From the NCBI RefSeq assembly GCF_026870155.1, contig NZ_CP113975.1, forward strand, positions 2,294,001 through 2,358,000: 64,000 bases of DNA. The letters run 5' to 3'. This document shows positions 9,482 through 18,069 of the stretch, one piece after another (within the stretch, counting starts at the first letter, position 1; every line of letters starts with the position of its first letter). The translations under genes and the position numbers were made by a program. Source of the stretch: Flavobacterium marginilacus. GTDB taxonomy: Bacteria; Bacteroidota; Bacteroidia; Flavobacteriales; Flavobacteriaceae. The notes under the pieces were generated by a model, which searched no databases, was not told where the DNA came from, and was given only the letters and a program-made list of their open reading frames with translations.

Positions 9482-9540
9482 CTATTTTTTTCTGGCTTTT
9501 AGGAATTTTAAAAACTTTTTTGATTCAAAATCTTCAGCGA
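9482..9540 (-). pseudogene. ParD-type antitoxin C-terminal remnant
   Basis: The minus strand reads IAEDFESKKFLKFLKARKK then a stop, directly upstream of the toxin remnant ATG. This matches the C-terminal helix of ParD-like antitoxins. The ribbon-helix-helix DNA-binding part is absent, replaced by repeat DNA. Confidence 0.55.
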
Positions 9541-9565
9541 TGCCACGGCATTTGCATTTAAAAAA

Positions 9566-9702
9566 AGATAAACACGAATTTCACCAATTAACACTAATTC
9601 TTATCAAAATTGAAATCAAATTTTACAACTTTTACAGTTTCGAATATTTTGTGTAATTAAACAGCGATCTTAATTCGTGCAAATTAGTGTAATTCGTGTC
9701 AG
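9566..9702. repeat. Dispersed inverted repeat
   Basis: ACACGAATTTCACCAATTAA near the left and AATTAGTGTAATTCGTGT near the right form a long imperfect hairpin with AT-rich middle, resembling intergenic palindromes of Flavobacterium genomes. It interrupts the antitoxin remnant. Confidence 0.5.
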
Positions 9703-9864
9703 AAACTTTTAAAAGCGAATGCCGTGAGCGCGGTCCGCCTGCTTGGTATCTTGGCAGCAACCAAAATTCCGATTCCTGTCAAAACTAATTTTACGGGTAA
9801 GGGAAGTTATGCTCAAAAGTGACGGAAAACACGAAAAAAAACCAAGCGAAACCATCCCAAAAAA

Positions 9865-9884
9865 AAGAGGTGCATTGACCTCTT
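9865..9884 (-). terminator. Minus-strand terminator beyond the distal end of the array
   Basis: AAGAGGTCAATGCACCTCTT on the minus strand is followed by TTTTTT. Minus-strand transcription from the cassette array would reach this hairpin about 110 bp after the last cassette. Confidence 0.55.
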
Positions 9885-9904
9885 GAAAAATTACAAATCT
9901 CTTT

Positions 9905-9999
9905 TACGATAACTCCATAGTCGCGGAATCACAGCGGTTCCGTTCAACACAAGTTTTATTGTTCGTGCTACGCACGCAACGAAACTCTAGCTGTTATGC
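9905..9999 (-). repeat. Degenerate/half attC-like site at the distal end
   Basis: Only the right arm is recognisable: CTCTAGCTGTTATGC, whose GTTATGC pairs with GCATAAC at 10338-10344. No matching left stem arm is seen, so the site is probably decayed or is the array boundary. Confidence 0.4.
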
Positions 10000-10337
10000 G
10001 GGGGTTATTTTGTCGAAATTACAATTTTCACACAAAACTTTCACGCTTCTGTTGGCACATTCCAATTTTCACGTTTCTGCTTTTCGGTTTGCAATTTTCA
10101 ATGTTTTATTTTTCACTTTAAAATTCTGCGTAAAAAAATCAAGTTTCAGTTTTTCAAGTTTCTATTGGCAGATTCTAACTTTCACACTTCAGTTTTTCGT
10201 CTGTCAATTGTCAGATTCCAACTTTCCGATTTCTGTTGGCGATTCCAATTTTCACGCTTCTGCATTGTCAACTTCTTGCGGAAACCAATGTTTATTTTCT
10301 GATTGTTTTCATCTGCGTAATTTCGGCATAACTCCCG
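10000..10337 (-). other. Cassette A: ORF-less cassette with degenerate internal repeats
   Basis: The ends GTTATGCGGG and CCCGCATAAC are complementary. The body repeats the pattern TTCCAATTTTCACGCTTCTG (or close variants) several times, shared with cassettes O and H. The longest frames are not conserved between relatives, so no protein is called. Confidence 0.6.
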
Positions 10338-10414
10338 CATAACGTTTGGTCGCTTTGCCTTTACTTTGTAAAAGCCTTTACTTTGTAAAAGCATAAATTT
10401 TGTAAATTTCTCAA

Positions 10415-10550
10415 AGGAAAGCAGAAGTGAACTACGCGCTTGGCCAGACTCATGATCCATACCTCGCATTAGTCTTCTGCTCCTCCTTGAGTTTTGTTGA
10501 ATGGCTTCAAATAGAATGATAGACGACGGGTCTAATAAAGGCTTTAAAGC
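10415..10550 (+). ncRNA. Candidate bridge RNA in the IS110 left end
   Basis: GCAGAAG (10421-10427) pairs with CTTCTGC (10474-10480), enclosing a loop with GCTTGG (10438-10443) and ACCTCGC (10461-10467). The attC target is GTTTGG|CGAGGT: the first segment resembles the left target top strand with one mismatch; the second is the reverse complement of GCGAGGT spanning the right junction. A following segment holds ATAGAATG, identical to the element's right terminus. IS110 elements are known to use such bispecific guide RNAs. The fold is by eye only. Confidence 0.45.
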
Positions 10551-10585
10551 AAATTCAACTTTTTATTTCACTTAAAATCAAATGT

Positions 10586-11603
10586 ATGAAAAACTATTTA
10601 TTTTTTGTAGGGATTGATGTTTCTAAGTTAAAATTAGATGTTACTTTTCTTGAAAAACCATTAGGAAAGAAAACATTTCACTTTTTAGTAAGCAATGACG
10701 TCAAAGGGATTAAAGAGATTGTAAAGCAATTAAACAGCCGGAAAATTGCTTTGGAAAACGTATTGGTTAGTTTTGAAGACACTGGTGTTTATTCACTTCC
10801 TTTGGGATGTTATTTGACTCAGTACAAGATCGATTATTGGATGATTCCAGCCATTGAAATCAAACGCAGTAAAGGAATCTCCAGAGGGAAAACTGATAAA
10901 AATGACTCTAAGGATATTGCGTTTTATGCCTTAACACATTTGCACAAGCTACGATTAACACAGCTTCCAGAGTTATCATTAATTTATCATTAATGGAACT
11001 TAAATTACTTTTTACAGAGCGTGAAAAACTACTTAAAACCCTGCGTATCATAGGAAGTACCAGTGAAGGAATCGGCTACATCCCCAAAGAAGCTATGGAT
11101 GATGTTTTAAAAATTAACAAAGTAGTTGTTAAACAGCTTCAAAAAGCAATCGAAAAAGTTGAACAGAAAATGAAAGAAATCATTCAATCCAATGAGCAGC
11201 TCAAATTGCAGAATGAACTCATCCAAAGTATCCCAGGAGTTGGACCACAAACTGCCTTGTATATTATCTTAGTTACCAATCGTTTCAGTCCTTCGAAAAC
11301 TGGCGACAAGTGGCTTGTTATGCAGGAGTGGCTCCATTTGAATACAGTTCGGGCAGTTCTATTAAAGGAAGGACAAAGGTCAATCATCTGGCAGATAAAA
11401 AACTAAAATCGTTACTGAATATGTGCGCTTTAAACAGCAAAAAACACGACACAGAACTTAAACAATATTACGAACGAAAAGTAGCCGAAGGAAAATCAAA
11501 AATGTTGGTTTTAAATAATATAAGATGCAAACTATTAGGACGAATTTTTGCAACCATTAACCGCGGAACACCTTATGTCAACATTAAAAAATTTGCAGCG
11601 TAA
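10586..11603 (+). pseudogene. IS110-family transposase, two frameshifts
   Basis: Concatenated, the frames give about 339 residues, full length for the family. The first piece has the RuvC-like DEDD start FVGIDVSKLKLDVTF. The second has the helical middle MELKLLFTEREKLLKTL and the IPGVGPQTA helix-hairpin motif. The third has the serine-containing C-terminal domain ACYAGVAPFEYSSGSS. Frameshift 1 (about 10985) is at a short duplication of TTATCATTAA; frameshift 2 is near 11285. Unless these are sequencing errors, the enzyme is inactive. Confidence 0.85.
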
Positions 11604-11772
11604 TTTAGCATTTTTTACTTGGATTTTGCCATAGAATGCGAGGTTGGGGAATAAAGACGCGAGATTTTTCGGTTAAATACAAATTTTACAAACACAAAAC
11701 CATCTTTAAATTCAGCTTAAAACCCCTATCTCGCCAAACGGCTGTTAGCTGAAGGTGTTTTGTAATGTTAAG

Positions 11773-11804
11773 TTTGTTTTTAACTGTTTTATATTGTATT
11801 TTTG
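11773..11804 (+). promoter_or_regulatory. Bacteroidota-type promoter of the defence cassette
   Basis: TTTG (11773-11776), 20 nt, then TATTTTTG (11797-11804): an exact match to the -33 TTTG / -7 TAnnTTTG consensus. The predicted RNA start is near 11810, upstream of the ATPase ATG at 11836. The promoter lies inside the cassette, so it moves with it. Confidence 0.7.
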
Positions 11805-11835
11805 TATAAAAATTACGAATTTAAAGCTTCAAGTT

Positions 11836-13092
11836 ATGATTCAAGAGTTTTCGTTAAAAAATTTCTTATCATTTAATAATAAACAGACAGTTAGTTTTTT
11901 GGCTAATTCAGATAAAACACTTTTAAATGAGTTAACATACGAGCCAAAAAAAGGCGTAAAAATTCTAAAATTATTGGTGATTTATGGTTCCAATGCATCT
12001 GGTAAATCAAATCTATTAATTGCAATTCAAACTTTATGGATGATGTTAATTTCATCAGAAGATAAAGAAAGTAATAAAATTGAATTTTATAAACCTTTTA
12101 AATTAAATAATGGAGAACCTATTGAGTTTGATATTGTTTTTTGGATGGGAACTAGAAAGTTTAAATATGAAATTAAATTTAACGAGAATGAAATTTTATT
12201 TGAAAAATTAGAATATGTTACGGATTCGGGGATTATGTCTGATTTGTATGAAAAAAGCATTGGAAAAGAAATAAAATTTGGAAGTACTTTTGACATTAAA
12301 TCAAAAACTAAGAATGAGTTTAATACGGAAACGCTTAAAAATCACACCGTCCTTTCAACTTTGAATAAAAAAAACATTAATGCTCCAAAAATTCTTTTAG
12401 AGTTATATGATTGGATAAGAAATAATGTTATTGAATTAGGAGCACACAATGATTCAATTGAAATTGCTGAATACGCCAATAAAGATCCGAAAACAAAAGA
12501 ATTTTTATTAGATTTATTGAGTAGAGCAGATTTTAATATTACTGACTTTACTGTAATTGAATCAAAGTTAAACAGTAAATTAATAGAAGAAATATCAAAA
12601 GATGATAGTTTAACCGAATCTCTAAAAGAAAAACTATTAAAACCTCAAAAACAAGTTTTATTTACTCATAAAAATGATGATGTGGAATTTCAAATTGAAT
12701 TTGGAATGCAATCTTCGGGAACTAGAATTTATTTTAGATTAGCAAGATTATTAATGGAATTAGGTAATCGTGGTACTATTGTTCTAGAAGATGAATTGGA
12801 AGATAGTTTGCATTATGATTTATTATTACATTTTTTAGAAACTTTTCTAAGAATCGAAAATGATAGTCAATTAATTTTTTCAACACATAATCAAATGCTA
12901 CTTGGTGAGGATTGGATGTTGAGAAGAGATATGGTTTGTTTTGTTGAAAAATCTAGAAATAAATCAAATTCAGAATTATATAAAGCTTCTGATTTAGGTT
13001 TGCATAAAAATTTATCACTTCTGAATGCTTATAAAATTGGAAAATTAGGTGCTAAACCTAATTTAGGATCCACAATTCTAAACCAAATTTGA
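11836..13092 (+). CDS. AAA15/AAA21-type ATPase of a two-gene defence cassette (AbiLi/RloA-like)
   Basis: 418 residues from the start MIQEFSLKNFLSFNN (an in-frame ATG at 11755 precedes the promoter and is rejected). Walker A is GSNASGKS at residues 51-58. Late in the protein come an ABC-type signature region (MQSSGTRIYF), Walker B VLEDELEDSLHYDLL and the switch LIFSTHNQMLL. These mark the SMC/OLD-related ATPases that partner RloB-type or Toprim effectors in phage defence. The RloB-like gene starts 2 bp downstream. The pair runs opposite to all other cassette genes. Assignment to AbiL is by family resemblance, not by search. Confidence 0.82.
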   Translation: MIQEFSLKNFLSFNNKQTVSFLANSDKTLLNELTYEPKKGVKILKLLVIYGSNASGKSNLLIAIQTLWMMLISSEDKESNKIEFYKPFKLNNGEPIEFDIVFWMGTRKFKYEIKFNENEILFEKLEYVTDSGIMSDLYEKSIGKEIKFGSTFDIKSKTKNEFNTETLKNHTVLSTLNKKNINAPKILLELYDWIRNNVIELGAHNDSIEIAEYANKDPKTKEFLLDLLSRADFNITDFTVIESKLNSKLIEEISKDDSLTESLKEKLLKPQKQVLFTHKNDDVEFQIEFGMQSSGTRIYFRLARLLMELGNRGTIVLEDELEDSLHYDLLLHFLETFLRIENDSQLIFSTHNQMLLGEDWMLRRDMVCFVEKSRNKSNSELYKASDLGLHKNLSLLNAYKIGKLGAKPNLGSTILNQI

Positions 13093-13094
13093 TT

Positions 13095-13730
13095 ATGAGG
13101 AAAACTATAGCAATAATTGGGGAAGGAATTACTGAAAAATATTATATTGAATCTCTTAAAGGAATTTCTCCATTTGTTGTTATGCCTAGAGAATTGGGCA
13201 AAAAAGCTTCAAGCCTTAAAACTTTGGAGAAAAATATACTTTTAAGTGTTGAAAAGGGTTTCGATGAAATTTACTGTTTAATTGATATGGATGGGAAAAC
13301 ATCTGGAAAATCACAAATCGAGTACTCTGCATTAGTGAAAAAATATCATTCTAAAATCTTAGTTAAGAAATCAAAAGGTATTGAGTCGAAAGTAATTTTT
13401 ATAGAAACTGAAAGATGTACTGAATTGTGGTTTTTATATTATTTTACAAAAGGTGTATTAACTAAAAAGTTTAATAGTTATGATGAACTTGAAAAAGAGT
13501 TGAAAAAATATAGACCTAATTATGAGAAAACTGAAAAATTCTTTAAATCAATAGTTAACATTAATAAAAATTTTGAAACAGAAAATCCAAAAGGCTCAAT
13601 AATTAATGCTTATAGAAATTCTGAATCATCATTAAAAAGTCATCTTAAAGATGAAAGAGGTTATTCGTATAGTGAAATGCATTTACTAATTAAAGCTTTG
13701 GGGATTTATTCTGAAGACAAAGTTGAGTGA
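13095..13730 (+). CDS. RloB-like putative Toprim-fold effector (AbiLii-like)
   Basis: 211 residues from ATG 13095; a TTG two codons earlier overlaps the ATPase stop. The N-terminal IAIIGEGITEKYYIESL (E-G-x-T-E motif) and IYCLIDMDGKTSG (D-x-D) match RloB, a family thought to have a Toprim-like metal site. TERCTELWFLYYF is a second conserved segment of the family. It is paired with the ATPase and probably acts as its effector nuclease; the target is unknown. The stop lies about 10 bp from the attC core box. Confidence 0.8.
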   Translation: MRKTIAIIGEGITEKYYIESLKGISPFVVMPRELGKKASSLKTLEKNILLSVEKGFDEIYCLIDMDGKTSGKSQIEYSALVKKYHSKILVKKSKGIESKVIFIETERCTELWFLYYFTKGVLTKKFNSYDELEKELKKYRPNYEKTEKFFKSIVNINKNFETENPKGSIINAYRNSESSLKSHLKDERGYSYSEMHLLIKALGIYSEDKVE

Positions 13731-13737
13731 CACTTTC

Positions 13738-13870
13738 AGCTAACGTTCCCTTGCTACAAGAGGTTTGGGATTAAATTATGCCTTGTTTTCGGATTTGCCT
13801 AAACATCCCAAATACAAGACCATTTTTAAATCAAGCCAATTGCCCAAATCTCTTAAAGCAAGTGTTACCA
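13738..13870 (-). repeat. attC-like site 2 (family a), of cassette C
   Basis: Boxes AGCTAAC / GTTACCA. The stem TTGCTACAAGAG pairs with a partly decayed CTCTTAAAGCAA. Confidence 0.8.
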
Positions 13871-13877
13871 CACGTTT

Positions 13878-14510
13878 TTATTTTATCTCATCTATTGGAA
13901 TATTCAATAATTCTCCGTCATAATGAACTCTATTATTTTCATAATCTTCTTTCGCAAATGCCTTTAATTTCTTTTCAGGTTTTAAATATTGTCCAAAAGA
14001 ATTTATAGTAATTAAGTTATTATGAGTCAAATTAGTTTTCACAATTTCAAATTCTGTATTTGGGAATTTCCGAGAATATTGCAATTGGTCAAAATATTGT
14101 CCTTGTAGAAATAAAGTTTTATTTTCTGATATTTTTATATAAAATCCAGAACCTAAATCATATGTTTCATTTCGTTTAAAGACTTTTTCCGTTTCAATTT
14201 TCAAAACTTGTGCTTTTCCGTTCTTAATTTCGTTTTCAACTTTTCTATTCCAACCTATTTCTCCGTTTTTGTTCATCCAATAAACCACAATTCCAAAAGA
14301 AAATATTAACAAAGGAATTAAAATCATTAGTTGTATTTCAGATGATACTGCGTCAACAAATTTGTCATAAAGCAACAAAGGTGTTAAAAGAGCCATTGTA
14401 ATTCCAATTAATTTCATTCCGAAATTTTCAAAATGTTTCCAAAGCGAATATTTTCTACTTTTTAGCAGATTTATTTCTTCAAGATTGTATTTGCGTTCTG
14501 TTTTTTTCAA
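13878..14510 (-). CDS. Cassette C: two-TM membrane protein of unknown function
   Basis: 210 residues. A charged N-terminus is followed by two hydrophobic helices (GMKLIGITMALLTPLLLYD and MILIPLLIFSFGIVVYWMN, roughly residues 31-50 and 61-80) and a soluble 130-residue domain rich in beta-type segments (AQVLKIETEKVFKRNETYDL). I recognise no family. The gene nearly fills its cassette, starting about 10 bp from one core box and ending 8 bp from the other. No TAnnTTTG promoter is present upstream inside the cassette. Confidence 0.7.
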   Translation of the reverse strand: MKKTERKYNLEEINLLKSRKYSLWKHFENFGMKLIGITMALLTPLLLYDKFVDAVSSEIQLMILIPLLIFSFGIVVYWMNKNGEIGWNRKVENEIKNGKAQVLKIETEKVFKRNETYDLGSGFYIKISENKTLFLQGQYFDQLQYSRKFPNTEFEIVKTNLTHNNLITINSFGQYLKPEKKLKAFAKEDYENNRVHYDGELLNIPIDEIK

Positions 14511-14516
14511 AATGTG

Positions 14517-14649
14517 TGGTAACGTCTTGGCGCTACACGAGGTTTGGGATTAAAGATGCGAGTTTTTTCGGATATGTACAAATTTCCAAAGTACAAAACC
14601 ATCTTTAAATTCAGCCTAATGCCCAAATCTCGTGTAACGGCTGTTAGGA
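14517..14649 (-). repeat. attC-like site 3 (family e), of cassette D
   Basis: Boxes TGGTAAC / GTTAGGA. Stem CTACACGAG...CTCGTGTA. The centre contains the family e motif AAAGATGCGAG. Confidence 0.8.
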
Positions 14650-14974
14650 GGTGTTGTGACACGAACGATAAGCACGGCAGAAACTCTATTCCAATTATCT
14701 ATTCCAATTGCGCAAAGTTTTTCCGCCTTCCAATATTCCGTTTCAATTTATTTCTGTATTTCCACTTCAAAAATCTTCAATTAAACCTCAAAAAAAATCG
14801 ACAAAAATTTTCCGCTTTGCATGTCCATAAAGTGATTAACATTTGCTTGTCCGCAACTATTAAACATCAAGTTGCGCTTCAATTTTTCGCCAGCTCGGTT
14901 TCTGCGTCAGTTCAATATTTTCGTTCCTAAAATCCTAATTAAAACCGTCTGCGTCTCGTTCACGGAGCAATGCC
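14650..14974 (-). other. Cassette D: ORF-less cassette (G/P family)
   Basis: The ends GTTAGGAGG and CCTCCTAAC are complementary, with further end pairing (ACGAACG with CGTTC). It is homologous along its length to cassettes G and P (TTTGCTTGTCCGCAAC, CTCGGTTTCTG), but the 68-aa frame of cassette G is not conserved here, which argues against coding. Confidence 0.6.
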
Positions 14975-15107
14975 TCCTAACGTGTCGCCGCTTTGCGTCT
15001 GTTGCGAGCTTCGGAACGCTATATTTTCCGTTAAAGATACAACTTCTTGCGAAAGATAAACGTGAATTTAGCACTTTTCTCGCAATAGCGCAAAACGGCT
15101 GTTAGCC
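14975..15107 (-). repeat. attC-like site 4 (singleton), of cassette E
   Basis: Boxes TCCTAAC / GTTAGCC. GCTTTGCGTCTGTTGCGAG pairs imperfectly with CTCGCAATAGCGCAAAAC. It lacks the TTTGGG motif of families a-c. Confidence 0.65.
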
Positions 15108-15118
15108 GTTCGGTTTTC

Positions 15119-16411
15119 TTATTTATATTTTCTAAAGGCTTGAATAAATTGATATATTCCATAACCAACAAATGTCTTTCCTAAAAAATCAAAAACAAAA
15201 AACCAAGCGCTAGATAATTTAGTGTCTTCTATATAATCAAATTTATGAAGAGGATTTAGAAATTCTATAAATATTTTAAAACCTTCACCAAAATTCCAAA
15301 GATTTGTATTCATTGTGAAATAATACTTTTCTGTTGTCAAAAGTGAAAAGTAAAAGAAAGTCCAGCCGACAACAAATACAAAAATTATTGCTCTACCATA
15401 ACTGTCGCCATGGTCATTTGACCACTTATTTAACCATAAATTAATTCTATCTAATCTATTGTTAGTAATACTTTTTAAATTCTTGATTGTTGTGTCTAGT
15501 GGAATGTTACCACCATTATGTATAAGTTCTATTCGTAAAACTTCTTTTTCTATTGATTTGTATTTTAATGATTCGGACAAGTTTTTTTGTGATTCTAAAT
15601 TATCCTTTAGGATTCTAAAAGTTTCTCTTTTATTTGTGATTGGAATTATTGCATTTTCTGAAACTGCTGTTTCATATTCATCTTCTTCTGTGATAAATTC
15701 TGTGTCAGTGTAATTATTTAAGTTAAATTCAAAAAGCCCTAATTTGCCATGAATAATAGCTAAAGATATATCGAATCCTTTCTCAATTTTTGTTCCTCGT
15801 AAAAGGATTAATTTATTTATCAAAGAATATGTGAAAAGAACATTCTCTTTAAAAACTGATGATGAAAACACTACAGTATCCATAAAATCTGTCTTATAGA
15901 AAATTGTTTTTTTGTAGAAAATACTTCGCCAAAAGTCTGCTAGACCTTCAAACTTTGTATTTCTAAAATCTGCTTCTTTTTCAAAGTGACATTGCCAAAA
16001 TCTAATTTTACCTTTAACAATTGAATTTCTAGCATTAAAGCCATTTTTGAAATGACATTTTGAAAATATTACTGAATTTTCATAAGACCTTAAATTGACA
16101 TTATTTTCAAATATGCAATTTTCAAAGCATATGTCTCGCGCTTTTGATGTATCATGATATAGTTGTACTCCTTTTTTAAAAGTACAATCTTTAAATTTTA
16201 AGCCATATTTTATATTAAAACTACTATAGAATATTTGAGTCGATTCATGATCGCTAAAAACGCTTGATGTTAATGGAAATTTAAAATCATAATCAATAAT
16301 TTTATTTTTAACTAAAATCCAATAATCATTAGTTACTGGATTTATTATTTCATTTTCAAATTTAACCCTTAAATCATTTTCATTTTCAATAATTTCTATT
16401 TCTTCTGACAT
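15119..16411 (-). CDS. Cassette E: pentapeptide-repeat-like protein with C-terminal membrane segments
   Basis: 430 residues. Residues about 60-230 show pentapeptide-like periodicity with aromatic or Cys positions (DICFENCIFENNVNLR, IFSKCHFKNGFNARNS, RFWQCHFEKEADFRN), likely a right-handed beta-helix. Two hydrophobic helices follow near the end (GRAIIFVFVVGWTFFYFSLL and AWFFVFDFLGKTFVGYGIYQ). Similar architectures occur in membrane proteins of Bacteroidota sometimes annotated as channel-like. It is the largest single-gene cassette. No internal promoter is seen. Confidence 0.7.
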   Translation of the reverse strand: MSEEIEIIENENDLRVKFENEIINPVTNDYWILVKNKIIDYDFKFPLTSSVFSDHESTQIFYSSFNIKYGLKFKDCTFKKGVQLYHDTSKARDICFENCIFENNVNLRSYENSVIFSKCHFKNGFNARNSIVKGKIRFWQCHFEKEADFRNTKFEGLADFWRSIFYKKTIFYKTDFMDTVVFSSSVFKENVLFTYSLINKLILLRGTKIEKGFDISLAIIHGKLGLFEFNLNNYTDTEFITEEDEYETAVSENAIIPITNKRETFRILKDNLESQKNLSESLKYKSIEKEVLRIELIHNGGNIPLDTTIKNLKSITNNRLDRINLWLNKWSNDHGDSYGRAIIFVFVVGWTFFYFSLLTTEKYYFTMNTNLWNFGEGFKIFIEFLNPLHKFDYIEDTKLSSAWFFVFDFLGKTFVGYGIYQFIQAFRKYK

Positions 16412-16460
16412 CTAGATTTCTTTTAAATTTACGATTCTCTCTGCGTTCCACGAAACTGAC

Positions 16461-16594
16461 GGCTAACGTGATCGGGCTAGGCGAAGTGCCTTCTTTAGCC
16501 CGCTTCACTAATAATTGCTAAAATAGCCAAATTTTTTAATTTGTACTATTTTATCCATAGAAGCGGAAGGCATTTTGCTTAGCCCGTGTTATGC
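16461..16594 (-). repeat. attC-like site 5 (family d), of cassette F copy 1
   Basis: Boxes GGCTAAC / GTTATGC. Stem CGGGCTA...TAGCCCG, then TGCCTTC...GAAGGCA and CGCTTC...GAAGCG: a longer, more regular hairpin than the other families. Confidence 0.8.
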
Positions 16595-16987
16595 GTAGTT
16601 ACTGATCTATTTACAATCTATATTTTTACTCAGTAACGGAGTTGGATAGACTATCTTATCTTTTCTAACCGCAATCAAAATCAATGAAACCAAATTATTT
16701 ATTGTGCTTAGCAAACCTGCTAGGCGAAGTTAATAATGGGCTTTTAGGGCTCTATTTTTTTGTGATTTTAAGTTAGTGAAACTAAATGATTTATCCTATG
16801 TATTGACTTTGTCATTTATTTTTAATAACTTAGCCAAGTCTTGTACGTTGTCAAACGTATTGAAAGTGAACTTTCTACGATTCCCAATCGAAAGACTTGA
16901 AGCCTAAATGCTTTATTCTTTAAAATCACAAAAAAAATATCCCGAAAATTCATTGTGCAAGAAACTCCGTAGTCTACTGCCAATTAC
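16595..16987 (-). ncRNA. Cassette F copy 1: ORF-less, conserved secondary structure
   Basis: The arms TTTTTTTGTGATTTTAAG (16755-16772) and CTTTAAAATCACAAAAAAA (16918-16936) enclose a junction: CAAGTCTT/AAGACTTG closes three small hairpins, TACGTT/AACGTA, GAAAGT/ACTTTC and CGATT/AATCG. The third copy (29928-30310) changes both arms of the long stem together. Whether it acts as RNA or as folded single-stranded DNA is unknown; the strand given is the cassette direction. Confidence 0.5.
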
Positions 16988-17120
16988 GCATAACGTTCTC
17001 GCGCTACAAGCGGTTTGGGACTAAATTAGCGTTATTTTTCGGTTTAGCCAAATTCTTGCAAATACAAAACCATATTTCAATTAAGCCAATTGCCCAAATC
17101 GCTTGTAGCGTGTGTTATGG
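16988..17120 (-). repeat. attC-like site 6 (family c), of cassette G copy 1
   Basis: Boxes GCATAAC / GTTATGG. Stem CGCTACAAGCG...CGCTTGTAGCG. Confidence 0.85.
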
Positions 17121-17440
17121 TGTGTAGCTTGACGATTGCTGAGCACGAACGATTTGACATTTCAATTATCGATTCCTATTTCGGTAGCTTTTCTGCCTTC
17201 CGATTTTCCGTTCCAAATAGTTTCACGCTTTTAAGTTTCAATTTCGGTTAATTCTCAAAAAAAAGCGACAAAAAAAATCCGCTTTCGGTTTTCCACAAAG
17301 CGGTTTAACGTTTGTTTGTCCGCAACAATTAAGCGTCGAATTTCGGTTCAGATTTTCGTCGGCTCGGTTTCTGTTTCGGTTTGTATTTTTCGGATTAAAA
17401 CTCCTGATAAAAATTGTCTGTTGATCGTCGGAGCTATACA
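17121..17440 (-). other. Cassette G copy 1: ORF-less repeated cassette
   Basis: The first of five copies that look identical (with sites 6, 10, 19, 22, 23; unit about 453 bp). The ends pair beyond the core (GGTGT...ACACC, AGCT...AGCT, GACGAT...ATCGTC), and CCGCTTT/AAAGCGG forms an internal hairpin. A 68-aa minus-strand frame is low complexity and is not conserved in homologous cassettes D and P. Confidence 0.65.
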
Positions 17441-17573
17441 CCATAACGTGTTGCTACTACAGCGGGTTTGGGATTAAATTAAGACCATTTTTTCGGATTT
17501 GCCAAATCATTCAGATACAAAACCATTATTCCATTAAGCCGATTGCCCAAATCCGTTGTAGTAGCTGTTACAG
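17441..17573 (-). repeat. attC-like site 7 (family b), of cassette H copy 1
   Basis: Boxes CCATAAC / GTTACAG. Stem GCTACTACAGCGG...CCGTTGTAGTAGC. Confidence 0.85.
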
Positions 17574-17936
17574 GAGGGTTTTTCTTTAGCACGATTTTTC
17601 TCTTTAGCATTTTCTATTCCAATTTTTTAAGCTTCGGTTTTCCGTTTTAGTTCGGAAGTTATGTTTGATAAATTCCAATTGTTGGGAAAAAGGAGCAGAG
17701 ATTAATTTTTAGCTTTCAAGATTACGTTTCAAATGTCAGCGTTAGTTTGGCAAATTAAGTTTTTCACTCCTCAGTTTATCAATTCCTATTTTCACGTTTC
17801 TGCTTTTCGGCGTAAGTTTGGCAAATTCCAATTTTTCAAATTCGGCGTTCTGTCTGCGTTCTGTTTTTTACGTTTCTGCTTTGATTTCTATTGAAAATGA
17901 AAGCGTCAATTCGGCACGAATTGGCTGTAAACTCTC
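17574..17936 (-). other. Cassette H copy 1: ORF-less cassette
   Basis: Complementary ends GTTACAGGAG / CTCCTGTAAC. The interior has AATTCCAATT and TTTTCACGTTTCTGCTTTTC segments shared with cassettes A and O. A near-identical copy lies at 26673-27037. Confidence 0.6.
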
Positions 17937-18069
17937 CTGTAACGTTCCCTTGCTACAAGAGGTTTGGGGTTAAATTAAGCCTTATTTTCGGATTTGCCTA
18001 AACTTCCCAAATACAAGACCATTTTTAAATTAAGCCAATTGCCCAAATCTCTTGTAGCAAGTGTTAGGC
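17937..18069 (-). repeat. attC-like site 8 (family a), of cassette I
   Basis: Boxes CTGTAAC / GTTAGGC. Perfect 12-bp stem TTGCTACAAGAG/CTCTTGTAGCAA. Confidence 0.88.

Larger units (their letters stand above)
10351..11638 (+). mobile_element. IS110-family element inserted in an attC stem
   Basis: About 1.29 kb with no obvious terminal inverted repeats and no target duplication, as is usual for IS110. It has a 235-bp non-coding left end and one transposase frame broken twice. The boundaries are inferred by restoring attC arm pairing and may be off by one or two bases. The right end terminates ATAGAATG, and the same 8-mer occurs inside the left-end non-coding RNA region (10511-10518), consistent with a donor guide. 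Confidence 0.65.
10338..11750 (-). repeat. attC-like site 1 (family e), split by an IS110-type element
   Basis: The left arm TAACGTTTGG ends at 10350. The site resumes at 11639 with CGAGGTTGGGG and ends at GTTAGCT (11744-11750). Joined together, the left arm pairs with the right arm CCCCTATCTCGCCAAACGG, which shows the insertion point lies inside the stem. Confidence 0.7.

Noticed and set aside
9959..10342. 127-residue plus-strand frame over cassette A
   Set aside because: Crosses both cassette borders and follows repeat DNA; no protein-like features.
14544..15105. Overlapping 128- and 77-residue plus-strand frames over cassette D and its sites
   Set aside because: They run through attC sites and a non-coding cassette and are opposite to cassette direction; composition is not protein-like.
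17238..17444. 68-residue minus-strand frame repeated in every copy of cassette G
   Set aside because: Low-complexity Asn/Arg composition, start codon overlapping the recombination core, and the frame is not kept in the homologous cassettes D and P. Repetition only reflects identical DNA copies.
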